Source: UBA7446 sp038143535 (GTDB lineage: Bacteria; Bacteroidota; Bacteroidia; Flavobacteriales; Flavobacteriaceae). Taken from it: a stretch of DNA of 64,000 nt. Made by a program: the position numbers and the translations under genes. The notes beneath the pieces were generated by a model, which did no database searches, had not been told where the DNA came from, and was given only the letters and a program-made list of their open reading frames with translations. Each line of letters begins with the position of its first letter. Within the stretch, counting starts at the first letter, position 1. Shown in pieces: positions 25,401 through 33,739 of the stretch. The stretch covers positions 248,001 to 312,000 of the forward strand of contig JAYQMD010000001.1 in the NCBI GenBank assembly GCA_038143535.1, in the 5' to 3' direction.

Positions 25401-26591
25401 ATTGTTTGCAGGGTCGTTGAGGTGTGTGTAGCTGTTTTTGGCGGGTTCATATACATAAACCCCTTTGTCAATGCAACTAAACCAAACACGTTCTTGTTCG
25501 TCTTTTGCAATGGAAGAAATGGAGGATGGAAAAGGCGTTACCTTGCCTTCGTTGTTATTCTGAAAAAAACTAAACTTAAAGTGCTTAGGGTCAAATTTGT
25601 TCACGCCTTGGTCGTAATAACCCATCCAAACACGGTCGTTAGCATCACAATGTATGGACCAAATAGAATTTGATTGAATACTGAAATCGTTTCCAATTTC
25701 TTTTAGATAATGCTTTAAAATATCCCCATCGCTGGATAGCACAAATAACCCATCATTTTCAGAGCCACATAAAATCAGGCCGTCTTTGTATTCCTTAACT
25801 GAAAAAATGCGCTTTTCTGTTATGGGGTAGTGTTTTAACATAAAATTTGTTGCGGTCGTGGGAAGTATTTTCAGAACACCATTTTGTTCCGTTCCTGCCC
25901 ATATACTTCCAAATTTATCTGCTTCTAAACTGATGATTTCACTTGACAGTAGGTGCTCGTTTTGCAGCGTACGGTTTTCAACAGCTTTAAGTTTCAATGA
26001 CGTAAAATTAAGTTGCATCAAACCATAATTACTGCCCACCCAAATGCGCTTCAATTTATCTACTACAATATCATTTACTTGTAGCCCATTTTCTACTATA
26101 CCATCTTCAAGTGTGACTTTTTGAAATTTTTTGTTGGCTGTATTTAATACATACATGCCTTTTTGGTGTGTGCCAACAATAATTCGAACTTCATCCAATT
26201 GAGCTAAGCTGTGCACAGATAGTTTAAGTCCTGATGGGTTTAACTGTGAAAAAACCCCTGTTTTTTGGTTGTATAGGTTTAAGCCGTTGCTGGTAGCAAT
26301 CCACAGGGCATCTTTTGGGTCGATATGTAAATCGTGAATCTCTGAGCTCGACAGGGCAGAAGCCACATTTACATCATGTTTGAATGTTTCAACTCCAATG
26401 CCGTTATATCTTTTTAGTCCACCACCATAGGTTCCTATCCAAAGCTGACCATTCGAATCATTGATCATACAAGTGATGGCACGTGTGCCTATATCTTCGT
26501 TTGTCTCCACAAACAAAAAGGGATTTTCTTGAGCCCATGCACCAAAAACGAAAATCAAACTAAAAACTAAGGAATGATACATTTTATTCAT
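22464..26591 (-). CDS. Hybrid two-component system sensor-regulator (HTCS)
   Basis: A 1375-residue one-protein phosphorelay. Signal peptide to about 20; two seven-bladed Reg_prop propellers, about 20-690 (repeats of the IWIGT.GGL / LWIATSNGLN kind); Y_Y_Y domain about 700-775; one transmembrane helix about 785-808; histidine kinase with His850 in FTNISHEFRTP; ATPase (SNAFKAT N-box, DSGIGI, GGTGIGL); receiver about 1121-1240 with phospho-acceptor Asp1170 (IIADVMMPEMDG); AraC-type HTH about 1280-1365. HTCS proteins bind an oligosaccharide in the periplasm and activate their PUL. Divergent orientation to the sulfatase gene and the surrounding xylan genes suggest a xylo-oligosaccharide, possibly sulfated, as the cue. 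Confidence 0.95.
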   Translation of the reverse strand: MNKMYHSLVFSLIFVFGAWAQENPFLFVETNEDIGTRAITCMINDSNGQLWIGTYGGGLKRYNGIGVETFKHDVNVASALSSSEIHDLHIDPKDALWIATSNGLNLYNQKTGVFSQLNPSGLKLSVHSLAQLDEVRIIVGTHQKGMYVLNTANKKFQKVTLEDGIVENGLQVNDIVVDKLKRIWVGSNYGLMQLNFTSLKLKAVENRTLQNEHLLSSEIISLEADKFGSIWAGTEQNGVLKILPTTATNFMLKHYPITEKRIFSVKEYKDGLILCGSENDGLFVLSSDGDILKHYLKEIGNDFSIQSNSIWSIHCDANDRVWMGYYDQGVNKFDPKHFKFSFFQNNNEGKVTPFPSSISSIAKDEQERVWFSCIDKGVYVYEPAKNSYTHLNDPANNIAKGLNSMDIPSLFIDSRQNVWVASWYNGIYLLKKGYRRFINFSTKSYNNTLKSNRIVSFSEDSNGVIWIGTFLSGLISYDLNSGKLTNHDSEPFKKFELQNGNIRKVIVDKDDNVWMGTRKGIYKYNQKKNEVISFNAKIRDLSQGVIADFIVFALYEDSNNNIWVGTDGYGLFSYSAAEDSFTWHGKDSEIRNMSINSITQTYDGYFWLGTDNGLIRYDQNNEGFRIFESEDGLLSKKINRSAFYTERNMLYLGTSEGINFFDFNNIPLNTTLPKIIFQDLKIGNKRVGVSKEGSLKKTIQYSDTILLSHDQSSFSIDFVGVNMTRGEKNNYAYMLEGLDRDWNYVDQQRTATFTNIKPGKYVFKLKAANNDGVWTENSKNIFIKVQPPYWATIGAKICYLVILGGLGFYIFSLIKLRVRERRKAEVERNQRKQTEDLHAKKIQFFTNISHEFRTPLTLMLNPLESLLSAPDVMSLPEDVRTKHRIIHRNTKRMKRLIDELMDFRKMQFGKIQLRVKETDLQTVVKSVTSYYDEEALYRNINLNFTQTDINQTPVWADQSMLEKIIFNLLSNAFKATKEGGSISVTVNYHEGSVVFPLIDKTQPQDAFEVIIKDSGIGIKKENISNIFERFYQDKDNNEQYYGGTGIGLEVVRKFVDYHKGKIEVESEQELGTSFKIFFAAGKAHFSEGQFATYTTQQPQPKIEHSIEENLEATAPQTEREHSLLIVEDNIELREYLKLELKGAYRVLEAVNGKIGLEMAKQHKPDVIIADVMMPEMDGIEMCQLLKSNKVTRTIPVLMLTAKIAEKERIEGIDAGADVYLKKPFSVNLLKTHLRQMVKAKNTFYQTYFKSLELDVDDVGYDKKILADVLNVIGNNLSKEDLCVQDIANELGLSRSKLYRKIKALTGNSANEIIRKTRLEKAKELLAKTDMTIGEICFKVGFASPSYFTKRFKEHTGIIPKDYRLNSKEHKEALTN

Positions 26592-26753
26592 CCAAGTAAA
26601 ACTAATATAAAAAATTGACCATACAAGCTATAGTATTGTAATTAATCAACCATTTGTAACAATATAATTGCCTATTTGTGCTTAAAAAGCCAGCAGATGA
26701 ATTAAAATTGGTAGTTTTATTTAATCATTCATTGCATTTATTTTATAACATTT

Positions 26754-28157
26754 ATGAAACTTTCCTACACTTTTATATTTCCTGCTTTATTATTTTCATT
26801 TTTGATTCAAGGGCAAAAATCTGGCTTGACCTTAACGCCAAATATTGTCATTTATCTGGCTGACGATCAAAATGCATGGGATTATAAAATCCACGGCAAT
26901 GATCAGGTTGATACCTCTAATTATGACCGCTTGGTACGCGAGGGCATGTCATTCTCAAATGCCTACACGGCACAAGCCATTTGTGCACCAAGTCGTTCCC
27001 AATTATTTACAGGCCTTTTTCCAGTAAGAAATGGCTGTATGGCGAATCACTTGCCTGTGAAAAAAGTACAAGATATCAACGATTACTTTAATGCTTTGGG
27101 CTATGAAGTAATTTTGGCAGGAAAAGGACACATCAAGCCAAATACTGTTTTTAATTGGACACATTTCTATCATACGACAAAAAACAGGTTATTGCCCATC
27201 AATAAGGTCAAAAATTACATTCAGAATGCAACAAAACCGTTTTGCATTATTTTCGCTTCCGATCTACCACATGGGCCATACCCAAAGCATAACGATTATT
27301 CAGATAAGCCTTTAGATTATGACCCCTCAGCTAGAAATCCGAAAAAAAACATAGCGCGTAGTAAGTCAGGCTATTATCAAAATATTGAAGATGACAATGC
27401 CCAACTTGGACGTGTTATTAGTATGTTGACGACAGAAGCGGTATTTGACAAAGCCTTGTTTATGTATATGTCTGATCACGGCTTAAAGGGGAAATGGAGT
27501 GTTCGCGAAACCGGAATAAAAATTCCCATGGTGGTTCGTTGGCCTGGAAAGGTAGCGCCCCAAACCCAGTCTGACCAACTGGTTACCATAGCCGATGTAT
27601 TACCCACATTGATTGATGTTGCAGGCGGGGATGATATCGATAACATAGATGGTCGCAGTTTCTTGCCTTTACTTTCAGGGGAAGACAAAATTATCAGGGA
27701 TTACGTTTATGCAATTTCCACCAGACAAAATATCCAAAAGTGTGAGATATTTCCATCTCGGTCGGTTCGTGGAACGCGTTATAAATACATTCGAAACTTC
27801 AATGCTATGGAAGTGATGGAGCAAAATCTTGGCGCTAACCCGGCTGTTAATGCATTTATCAAGCGTGGTGCCCAAGCGTATAAAAATGTTCCTTATGAAG
27901 AGTTGTATGACCTTGAGAATGACCCTTATGAACATCGCAATTTGGCAGCCAACACCAAATACAATGAGATTAAGGAGCAACTGTCAAAAGAATTATTGCG
28001 ATGGATGACGCAGCAGGGTGACTTTTTGATTACCCACAATATGCCATTAATTAAGCCAACGCTTCATCCGTTAGACCGTATCTCAAAATGGAACAAGCCC
28101 GACAAAACGATGCTGGGAACATTGAAAGACAAAGACTATATGGAGGTACATTACTAA
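26754..28157 (+). CDS. Sulfatase (S1 family, heparan N-sulfatase-like)
   Basis: A 467-residue secreted type I sulfatase. Signal peptide to about 20 (LIQGQ). The metal-binding LADDQNAWD near 35-43 is followed by the activation motif CAPSR with Cys77 as the residue oxidised to formylglycine; Lys in GKGHIKP and SDHG supply further active-site positions. The sequence is closest in feel to N-sulfoglucosamine-sulfohydrolase-like sulfatases (S1_8 group), a group that in marine bacteria often acts on algal polysaccharides. It is the first gene rightward of the HTCS and the only sulfatase in the window outside the long operon. Its substrate cannot be read from sequence, but the xylan context suggests O-sulfated xylose or a side chain. 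Confidence 0.88.
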   Translation: MKLSYTFIFPALLFSFLIQGQKSGLTLTPNIVIYLADDQNAWDYKIHGNDQVDTSNYDRLVREGMSFSNAYTAQAICAPSRSQLFTGLFPVRNGCMANHLPVKKVQDINDYFNALGYEVILAGKGHIKPNTVFNWTHFYHTTKNRLLPINKVKNYIQNATKPFCIIFASDLPHGPYPKHNDYSDKPLDYDPSARNPKKNIARSKSGYYQNIEDDNAQLGRVISMLTTEAVFDKALFMYMSDHGLKGKWSVRETGIKIPMVVRWPGKVAPQTQSDQLVTIADVLPTLIDVAGGDDIDNIDGRSFLPLLSGEDKIIRDYVYAISTRQNIQKCEIFPSRSVRGTRYKYIRNFNAMEVMEQNLGANPAVNAFIKRGAQAYKNVPYEELYDLENDPYEHRNLAANTKYNEIKEQLSKELLRWMTQQGDFLITHNMPLIKPTLHPLDRISKWNKPDKTMLGTLKDKDYMEVHY

Positions 28158-28277
28158 AACTTCTCCCACAACTTAGATTACTTCAAATGTGCTGTTAAGC
28201 GCAGCTTATTTCATTGATTTGAAACCCACGTATTAGTTTTTGCTCAATTTATTATAAACCCCGACAGGGCACTACAA

Positions 28278-28285
28278 TATATTTG
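28278..28285 (+). promoter_or_regulatory. Candidate -7 element for the GH43-xylBA-transporter operon
   Basis: TATATTTG fits TAnnTTTG and lies 22 bases before the GH43 start at 28308. A TTTTTG at 28237-28242 is too far upstream (35 bases) for a normal -33 box, so an activator-dependent promoter is possible. Confidence 0.3.
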
Positions 28286-28307
28286 ACAGTACACTAAACC
28301 AAAATAT

Positions 28308-29399
28308 ATGTTCAATAAATATTTTTCTACTTTTTTAATCTCAGTTATACTAGCTACATCAATTAGTTCGTGTAGTCAATTGTCTGAACAACTAAATCCG
28401 AATACAGATTTTCTAAACACACCTCTGGTTAGTGAAATTTTTACAGCTGATCCCTCAGCGCACATTTTTAACAACCGCATTTATATTTATGCTTCGCACG
28501 ATATTGAATCAGGTGGTGTTGAAGACGACAGCGGAAATCATTTTAACATGATTGACTACCAAGTACTGTCAATGAACCTTGACGGCAGCGATGTAACCGT
28601 ACATCCAGTAGGTTTAAGTGTTGATGATGTGCCATGGGCAAAAAGCAAATTCTGGGCACCAGATGCGGCATACAAAGATGGCACTTATTATTTGTATTAT
28701 CCTGCAAAAGATGCCGACAACATATTTAGATTGGGCGTTGCTGTTTCAGACAAACCCGAAGGACCGTTTACACCCCAACCAGAACCAATGAAAGGCAGTT
28801 ACAGTATTGACCCAGCTGTTTTTACGGATGACGATGGCAGTGCTTATATCTACTTTGGGGGTATTTGGGGCGGACAATTGCAGCGCTGGGAAAGTGGAGC
28901 TTATGATGAAAACGGTTCCTTAAAGGATATGGGTGTTCCCGAAAACCCCGCCATATTACCACGTATTGCAAAACTCTCAGATGACATGCTTGAATTTGCA
29001 GAAGAAATAAAGCAAATTGAAATTTTGGATAAGGACGGCAACCCTATTTTGACTAGAGATTTAGACAGAAGATTTTTTGAAGCGCCTTGGATTCATAAGC
29101 ACAACGGTACGTATTATTTTAGTTATTCGACAGGGGACACCCACCTTCTGGCCTATGCCACTGGTGACAACCCTTATGGACCGTTTACCTATCAAGGAGT
29201 GCTCAACGAACCCGTACAGGGTTGGACAAACCACCATTCCACTTTAAAGGTTGGCGATCAGTGGTTTTTATTTTATCACGATACCGAAATTTCAGGTAAA
29301 ACTCATTTGAGAAATGTTAAATTCACTACTTTTAAACACAACAAAGACGGAACAATTGATCCGATGAAGACCTATTTTGGTAGCGATTGGAGATTTTAA
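28308..29399 (+). CDS. GH43 beta-xylosidase / arabinofuranosidase, lipoprotein
   Basis: A 363-residue single-domain GH43 with a lipoprotein signal (ISSC, Cys22). The catalytic triad is visible: base Asp48 (FTADPSAH), modulator Asp168 (SIDPAVF) and acid Glu258 (FFEAPW). The pattern with ASHDIESGG, WAPDAAYKDGTYYLYYPA and an NHHSTLKVGDQW segment that carries a metal-site-like His is typical of the GH43 group related to subfamily 1. It leads a four-gene operon with xylB, xylA and the symporter (gaps of 21, 11 and 10 bases), so the enzyme most likely releases xylose from short xylo-oligosaccharides just outside the cytoplasm before uptake and catabolism. Confidence 0.9.
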   Translation: MFNKYFSTFLISVILATSISSCSQLSEQLNPNTDFLNTPLVSEIFTADPSAHIFNNRIYIYASHDIESGGVEDDSGNHFNMIDYQVLSMNLDGSDVTVHPVGLSVDDVPWAKSKFWAPDAAYKDGTYYLYYPAKDADNIFRLGVAVSDKPEGPFTPQPEPMKGSYSIDPAVFTDDDGSAYIYFGGIWGGQLQRWESGAYDENGSLKDMGVPENPAILPRIAKLSDDMLEFAEEIKQIEILDKDGNPILTRDLDRRFFEAPWIHKHNGTYYFSYSTGDTHLLAYATGDNPYGPFTYQGVLNEPVQGWTNHHSTLKVGDQWFLFYHDTEISGKTHLRNVKFTTFKHNKDGTIDPMKTYFGSDWRF

Positions 29400-29420
29400 C
29401 AAACAATAGGAACTCCCTAA

Positions 29421-30905
29421 ATGTATAATATTGGATATGATATTGGCAGCTCTTCAATTAAAGCTGCGCTGGTAGAAGTGGATACTGGCAAACAAATTGC
29501 CGTAACACAAGAGCCTGAGGGTGAGATGGGCATGATTAGCCCCAAAGCATCTTGGGCAGAACAGGATCCTGACGTATGGTGGAAACTGATTTGTTTGGCT
29601 ACCAAAAAACTCCTAAAACAAACAGGAATTGATTCGGCTAAGATTAGCGGGATTGGGATTGCTTATCAAATGCATGGTTTGGTTGTGGTAGATCGCAATG
29701 GCTCACCACTTCGAAATGCTATCATCTGGTGTGACAGTAGGGCTGTGGATATCGGCAATGAAGCCTTTAAAGCGATTGGCACCCAAAAATGTATGGAGCA
29801 CTTGCTCAACAGTCCAGCAAATTTCACAGCATCCAAATTAAAGTGGGTACACGACAACGAACCAGATATTTATGAGAAAATTTATAAATACATGCTCCCT
29901 GGCGATTATATCGCCTATAAGTTTTCGGGAGACATCACCACTACCATCAATGGCTTATCGGAGGGTACACTTTGGGATTATAAAAATCACGAGCCTGCAA
30001 ACTGGCTGTTGTCGTTTTACAATCTTCACACAGAAATGACACCCGACTTGGTCGATAATTTTTCCGTGCAAGCAAAGCTTAATCAACAGGGTGCTGAAGC
30101 CTCTGGACTGAAATTGGGGACACCCATAACATACCGCGCTGGAGATCAACCCAACAATGCATTGTCGCTGAATGTGATGAAGCCCGGAGAGGTTGCTGCT
30201 ACTGGCGGAACTTCTGGAGTAGTATATGCCCTAACAGACAGTATGCAAACAAAAGAACTTGAGCGCATCAATCATTTTGCACACGTAAACCACACAGCGG
30301 CTGCACCCGTTATCGGAAAATTACTTTGTATTAATGGTGCTGGAATACAGTATAGGTGGATGAAAAATAATACTGGAGCTGAGAGTTACAATCACATGAA
30401 CCAACTTGCAGATGCAGCACCTATAGGGGCTAATGGCTTATGCGTGATGCCATTTGGCAATGGTACAGAGCGTATGCTTGGCAATAAAAATATTGAAGCT
30501 AGGATACTAAATATCAATTTGAACCAACACAGCCAAGGCTCCATTTACCGGGCAACACTTGAAGGCATTGCATTCTCATTTATTTATGGAATGAAATTTA
30601 TCAAAAACGACAGCACCCCATTACATGTCATTAGGGCTGGAAATGACAACTTGTTCAGATCTAAGGTTTTCTCTAACACTATTGCATCCTTGATTGGACA
30701 AGAGATTGAAATTTATAACACAACTGGCGCCATTGGTGCAGCTAGGGCTGCTTCGGTGCGCCATGATAATTTGAATGCTTTTGGAGAACGTATTTCTAAT
30801 AATGATTACGTGAGCAGTTATACGCCTCAAAAAAATACAAACGCCTATGTCGAAGCCTATAAAAAATGGGAAAAAGAACTTAATACAATAATGAATAATC
30901 AATAA
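29421..30905 (+). CDS. xylB: Xylulokinase
   Basis: A 494-residue FGGY-family kinase that phosphorylates D-xylulose to D-xylulose 5-phosphate with ATP. The N-terminal ATPase loop DIGSSSIKAA, the IAYQMHGLVVVD substrate strand, IIWCDSRA, and the second-domain GGTSGVVYA phosphate loop are present, as is the GNDNLFRSKVFSN region near the C-terminus. No signal peptide. It lies between the GH43 gene and xylA in a tight operon, which fixes the substrate as xylulose rather than another polyol or ketose. The length is normal for xylulokinases. Confidence 0.93.
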   Translation: MYNIGYDIGSSSIKAALVEVDTGKQIAVTQEPEGEMGMISPKASWAEQDPDVWWKLICLATKKLLKQTGIDSAKISGIGIAYQMHGLVVVDRNGSPLRNAIIWCDSRAVDIGNEAFKAIGTQKCMEHLLNSPANFTASKLKWVHDNEPDIYEKIYKYMLPGDYIAYKFSGDITTTINGLSEGTLWDYKNHEPANWLLSFYNLHTEMTPDLVDNFSVQAKLNQQGAEASGLKLGTPITYRAGDQPNNALSLNVMKPGEVAATGGTSGVVYALTDSMQTKELERINHFAHVNHTAAAPVIGKLLCINGAGIQYRWMKNNTGAESYNHMNQLADAAPIGANGLCVMPFGNGTERMLGNKNIEARILNINLNQHSQGSIYRATLEGIAFSFIYGMKFIKNDSTPLHVIRAGNDNLFRSKVFSNTIASLIGQEIEIYNTTGAIGAARAASVRHDNLNAFGERISNNDYVSSYTPQKNTNAYVEAYKKWEKELNTIMNNQ

Positions 30906-30916
30906 ATAATTTTACC

Positions 30917-32236
30917 GTGGGAGATAAAGAATATTTCAAGGGAGTACCAAAAATTGCATACGAAGGAAAAGCATCAGACAACCCTTTGGCATTTAAATAC
31001 TACAATCCAGACCAAGTTGTAGCAGGCAAGACCATGCGCGAACATTTCAAATTTGCGATTGCTTACTGGCACAGCTTCTGTGGTCAAGGTTCCGATCCAT
31101 TTGGTTCAGGTACTCAAAACTTTCCTTGGGACCAAAACAACGATCCCTTCCAAGCAGCAAAAGACAAAGCAGATGCGGCTTTTGAATTTATTTATAAAAT
31201 GGGCTTTGATTATTTCTGCTTTCACGACTATGACCTTATCCAAGAGGGCAGCTCATTGGCCGAATCAGAAAAGCGATTGACAGCCATTACGGACTATATT
31301 AAAACCAAGCAAGATGCCTCGGGCATCAAGCTTTTGTGGGGAACGGCAAATTGTTTTTCCAACCCAAGATATATGAACGGGGCGGCTACCAACCCTGATT
31401 TTGATGTAGTTGCCTATGCGGGTGCTCAAGTTAAATTGGCATTGGATGCAACCATGAAACTAAACGGTGAAAACTATGTATTCTGGGGTGGTCGTGAAGG
31501 ATATATCTCATTGCTTAACACAGATATGGGACGCGAGCAAGATCATATGGCACGCTTTTTAACCATGGCCAAAGACTATGCACGTGCACAAGGGTTTACA
31601 GGGACGTTCTTTATTGAGCCAAAACCTTCAGAGCCCAGTAAACACCAATACGATTTTGATGCGGCAACTTCCATTGGGTTCTTGCAAAAATATGGTCTTC
31701 AAGACGATTTTAAATTGAATATTGAAGTAAACCACGCAACCTTGGCACAGCACACCTTTGAGCACGAGCTCACTGTTGCTGCCAATGACAATATGATGGG
31801 TAGTATTGATGCCAATAGGGGCGACTACCAAAACGGCTGGGATACGGATCAGTTCCCCAACAACATTGAAGAGGCTGCTAGAGCCATGATGGTTTTTCTA
31901 AAAGCAGGCGGCTTACAAGGTGGCGGTATTAATTTTGACGCCAAGCTGAGAAGAAACTCTACAGATTTAGATGATTTGTTTCACGCACACATTGGTGGTG
32001 CAGATACTTTTGCTCGCGGACTTCTAGTAGCGGATAAAGTACTTAACGACCCTGCCTTTTCATCTTTGGTAAATGGACGTTATGCGTCTTTTGATGGTGG
32101 ACAAGGGGCTGCGTTTGAGCAAGGTAAATTATCACTAACGGATTTATTTGATGTGGCCACTAACAATACGGCAGGTATCAAGGCTAGAAGCGGTAAGCAA
32201 GAGTATTTAGAGAATATTTTAAACAAGCATATATAA
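30917..32236 (+). CDS. xylA: Xylose isomerase
   Basis: A 439-residue metal-dependent TIM-barrel enzyme converting D-xylose to D-xylulose in the cytoplasm. The class II (long N-terminus) type is shown by FAIAYWHSFCGQGSDPFG and the catalytic FCFHDYDL (His/Asp pair), VFWGGREGY (metal Glu), FFIEPKPSEPSKHQYD with its Glu-Pro-Lys-Pro, IEVNHATLAQHTFEHEL and the MGSIDANRGD/DTDQFP metal-binding Asp cluster. Translation probably starts at a GTG (30917), 11 bases after xylB; family members begin at this same point, just before KEYF. Nothing is missing from the active site. Confidence 0.96.
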   Translation: MGDKEYFKGVPKIAYEGKASDNPLAFKYYNPDQVVAGKTMREHFKFAIAYWHSFCGQGSDPFGSGTQNFPWDQNNDPFQAAKDKADAAFEFIYKMGFDYFCFHDYDLIQEGSSLAESEKRLTAITDYIKTKQDASGIKLLWGTANCFSNPRYMNGAATNPDFDVVAYAGAQVKLALDATMKLNGENYVFWGGREGYISLLNTDMGREQDHMARFLTMAKDYARAQGFTGTFFIEPKPSEPSKHQYDFDAATSIGFLQKYGLQDDFKLNIEVNHATLAQHTFEHELTVAANDNMMGSIDANRGDYQNGWDTDQFPNNIEEAARAMMVFLKAGGLQGGGINFDAKLRRNSTDLDDLFHAHIGGADTFARGLLVADKVLNDPAFSSLVNGRYASFDGGQGAAFEQGKLSLTDLFDVATNNTAGIKARSGKQEYLENILNKHI

Positions 32237-32246
32237 TTAATCAATC

Positions 32247-33656
32247 ATGGGAAACAAATCATATTTATTGAGATTAACTTTAGTAGCCACACTGGGTGGT
32301 CTGCTATTTGGTTATGATACTGGCGTAATTGCGGGAACAGTAGGTTCTCTAGATGCCTTTTTTATTGAACCCAAAGGGTTAGACGAATTAGCTGCAAGCT
32401 CCTTAAAAGGATGGCTAGTTTCCATTGCACTCATTGGGTGTATTGTGGGTGGTGCTATTGCTGGACTTGTGGGTAAGAAACTTGGAAGAAAAAAAGGACT
32501 GGTAATCGCAGGTGTTTTATTCTTTGTTTCGGCACTTGGTTCTGCACTTCCGGAAATATTCATTCAACCACTTGGTCAAGGCGATCACACGCTATCTACT
32601 GTTTTTATGATTTATAGACTCATTGGAGGAATTGGTGTTGGTATAGCATCCATGTTGTCACCTGTTTACATAGCTGAAATTGCTCCGGCCAAGGATAGAG
32701 GGAAATTAGTATCCTATAACCAATTGGCCATTGTAGGCGGTTTTATGGTGGTCTATTTTGTAAACTATTTTATTGCTTTAAGCGGAGATGATACTTGGCT
32801 CAACGATATTGGATGGCGCTATATGTTTGCCTCCGAATTGGTCCCCGTTGGTATTTTCTTACTTCTCTTATATTTTGTGCCGGATACGCCAAGATCTTTG
32901 GTATCACACGATAAAGAAGGTGAGGCATTAGAAATTTTAAAGAAAGTAAACAGCGAGAGCGAAGCACAAAGTATTTTGAGCGATATTAAGAACACGCTGG
33001 TTGTTAAAACCAATAGCGCACTCACATACGGTTGGGGTCTTATCATCATCGGTATTTTGCTATCTGTGTTTCAGCAGTTTGTGGGAATTAATGTTGTGTT
33101 GTACTACGCACCCGAGATTTTCAAAACCTTAGACTTGGGTACAGATGCTGCTCTGTTGCAGACTATTATTGTTGGAATTGTAAACTTCCTATTTACTATT
33201 ATCGCTGTTAAAACGGTAGATAATTACGGACGAAAGCCATTAATGTTTATTGGCGCGGTAGGTATGGCTGTTGCCATGATTGCCTTAGGGTTTGCATTTT
33301 ATGCTAAGATAGGCGGATACATTGCGCTTATTTGTATGATGGTTTATGTAGCTGCATTTGCGTTGAGTTGGGGGCCGGTTACTTGGGTACTACTCGCTGA
33401 AATTTTCCCTAATGACATTCGCAACAAGGCCATGCCTATTGCAGTAGCAGCACAGTGGCTATCCAATTGGCTGGTATCCGCAACCTTCCCAGTAATGAAT
33501 GAAAACTCATATCTAGTTGACACATTCAACAATGGCTTTGCCTATTGGATATATGGAATCATGTCTGTATTGGCTGCTGTATTTGTTCTCAAATATGTGC
33601 CTGAAACAAAGGGCAAGACACTAGAAGAAATGAACAATCTTTGGAAGAAGAAATAA
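32247..33656 (+). CDS. xylE: MFS sugar/H+ symporter (xylose transporter, XylE-like)
   Basis: A 469-residue inner-membrane protein with about 12 hydrophobic helices. Sugar-porter family signatures are clear: GYDTGVIAGT in helix 1, GKKLGRKKGL between helices 2 and 3, IGGIGVGIASMLSPVYIAEIAP after helix 4, PDTPRSLVSH before the central loop, QQFVGINVVLYYAPEIF in helix 7, and PETKGKTLEEM at the C-terminus. Placement as the last gene of the xylBA operon supports xylose as substrate. A strong terminator follows 42 bases downstream. Glucose or arabinose transport cannot be excluded from sequence. Confidence 0.88.
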   Translation: MGNKSYLLRLTLVATLGGLLFGYDTGVIAGTVGSLDAFFIEPKGLDELAASSLKGWLVSIALIGCIVGGAIAGLVGKKLGRKKGLVIAGVLFFVSALGSALPEIFIQPLGQGDHTLSTVFMIYRLIGGIGVGIASMLSPVYIAEIAPAKDRGKLVSYNQLAIVGGFMVVYFVNYFIALSGDDTWLNDIGWRYMFASELVPVGIFLLLLYFVPDTPRSLVSHDKEGEALEILKKVNSESEAQSILSDIKNTLVVKTNSALTYGWGLIIIGILLSVFQQFVGINVVLYYAPEIFKTLDLGTDAALLQTIIVGIVNFLFTIIAVKTVDNYGRKPLMFIGAVGMAVAMIALGFAFYAKIGGYIALICMMVYVAAFALSWGPVTWVLLAEIFPNDIRNKAMPIAVAAQWLSNWLVSATFPVMNENSYLVDTFNNGFAYWIYGIMSVLAAVFVLKYVPETKGKTLEEMNNLWKKK

Positions 33657-33697
33657 GCCTAAGAAGCGGCGCATAGTTGTAAGGGCTTTTAAAGTAT

Positions 33698-33736
33698 AAC
33701 CACCATTTTCAACCTATTGAAATGGTGGTTTTTTAT
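33698..33736. terminator. Rho-independent terminator between converging genes
   Basis: AACCACCATTTTCAA and TTGAAATGGTGGTT form a 14-bp stem with one bulged T and a 5-base loop, then a T tract (33729-33734). It ends the xylose operon, and its reverse complement partly serves the converging beta-helix gene. Confidence 0.8.
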
Positions 33737-33739
33737 TGC

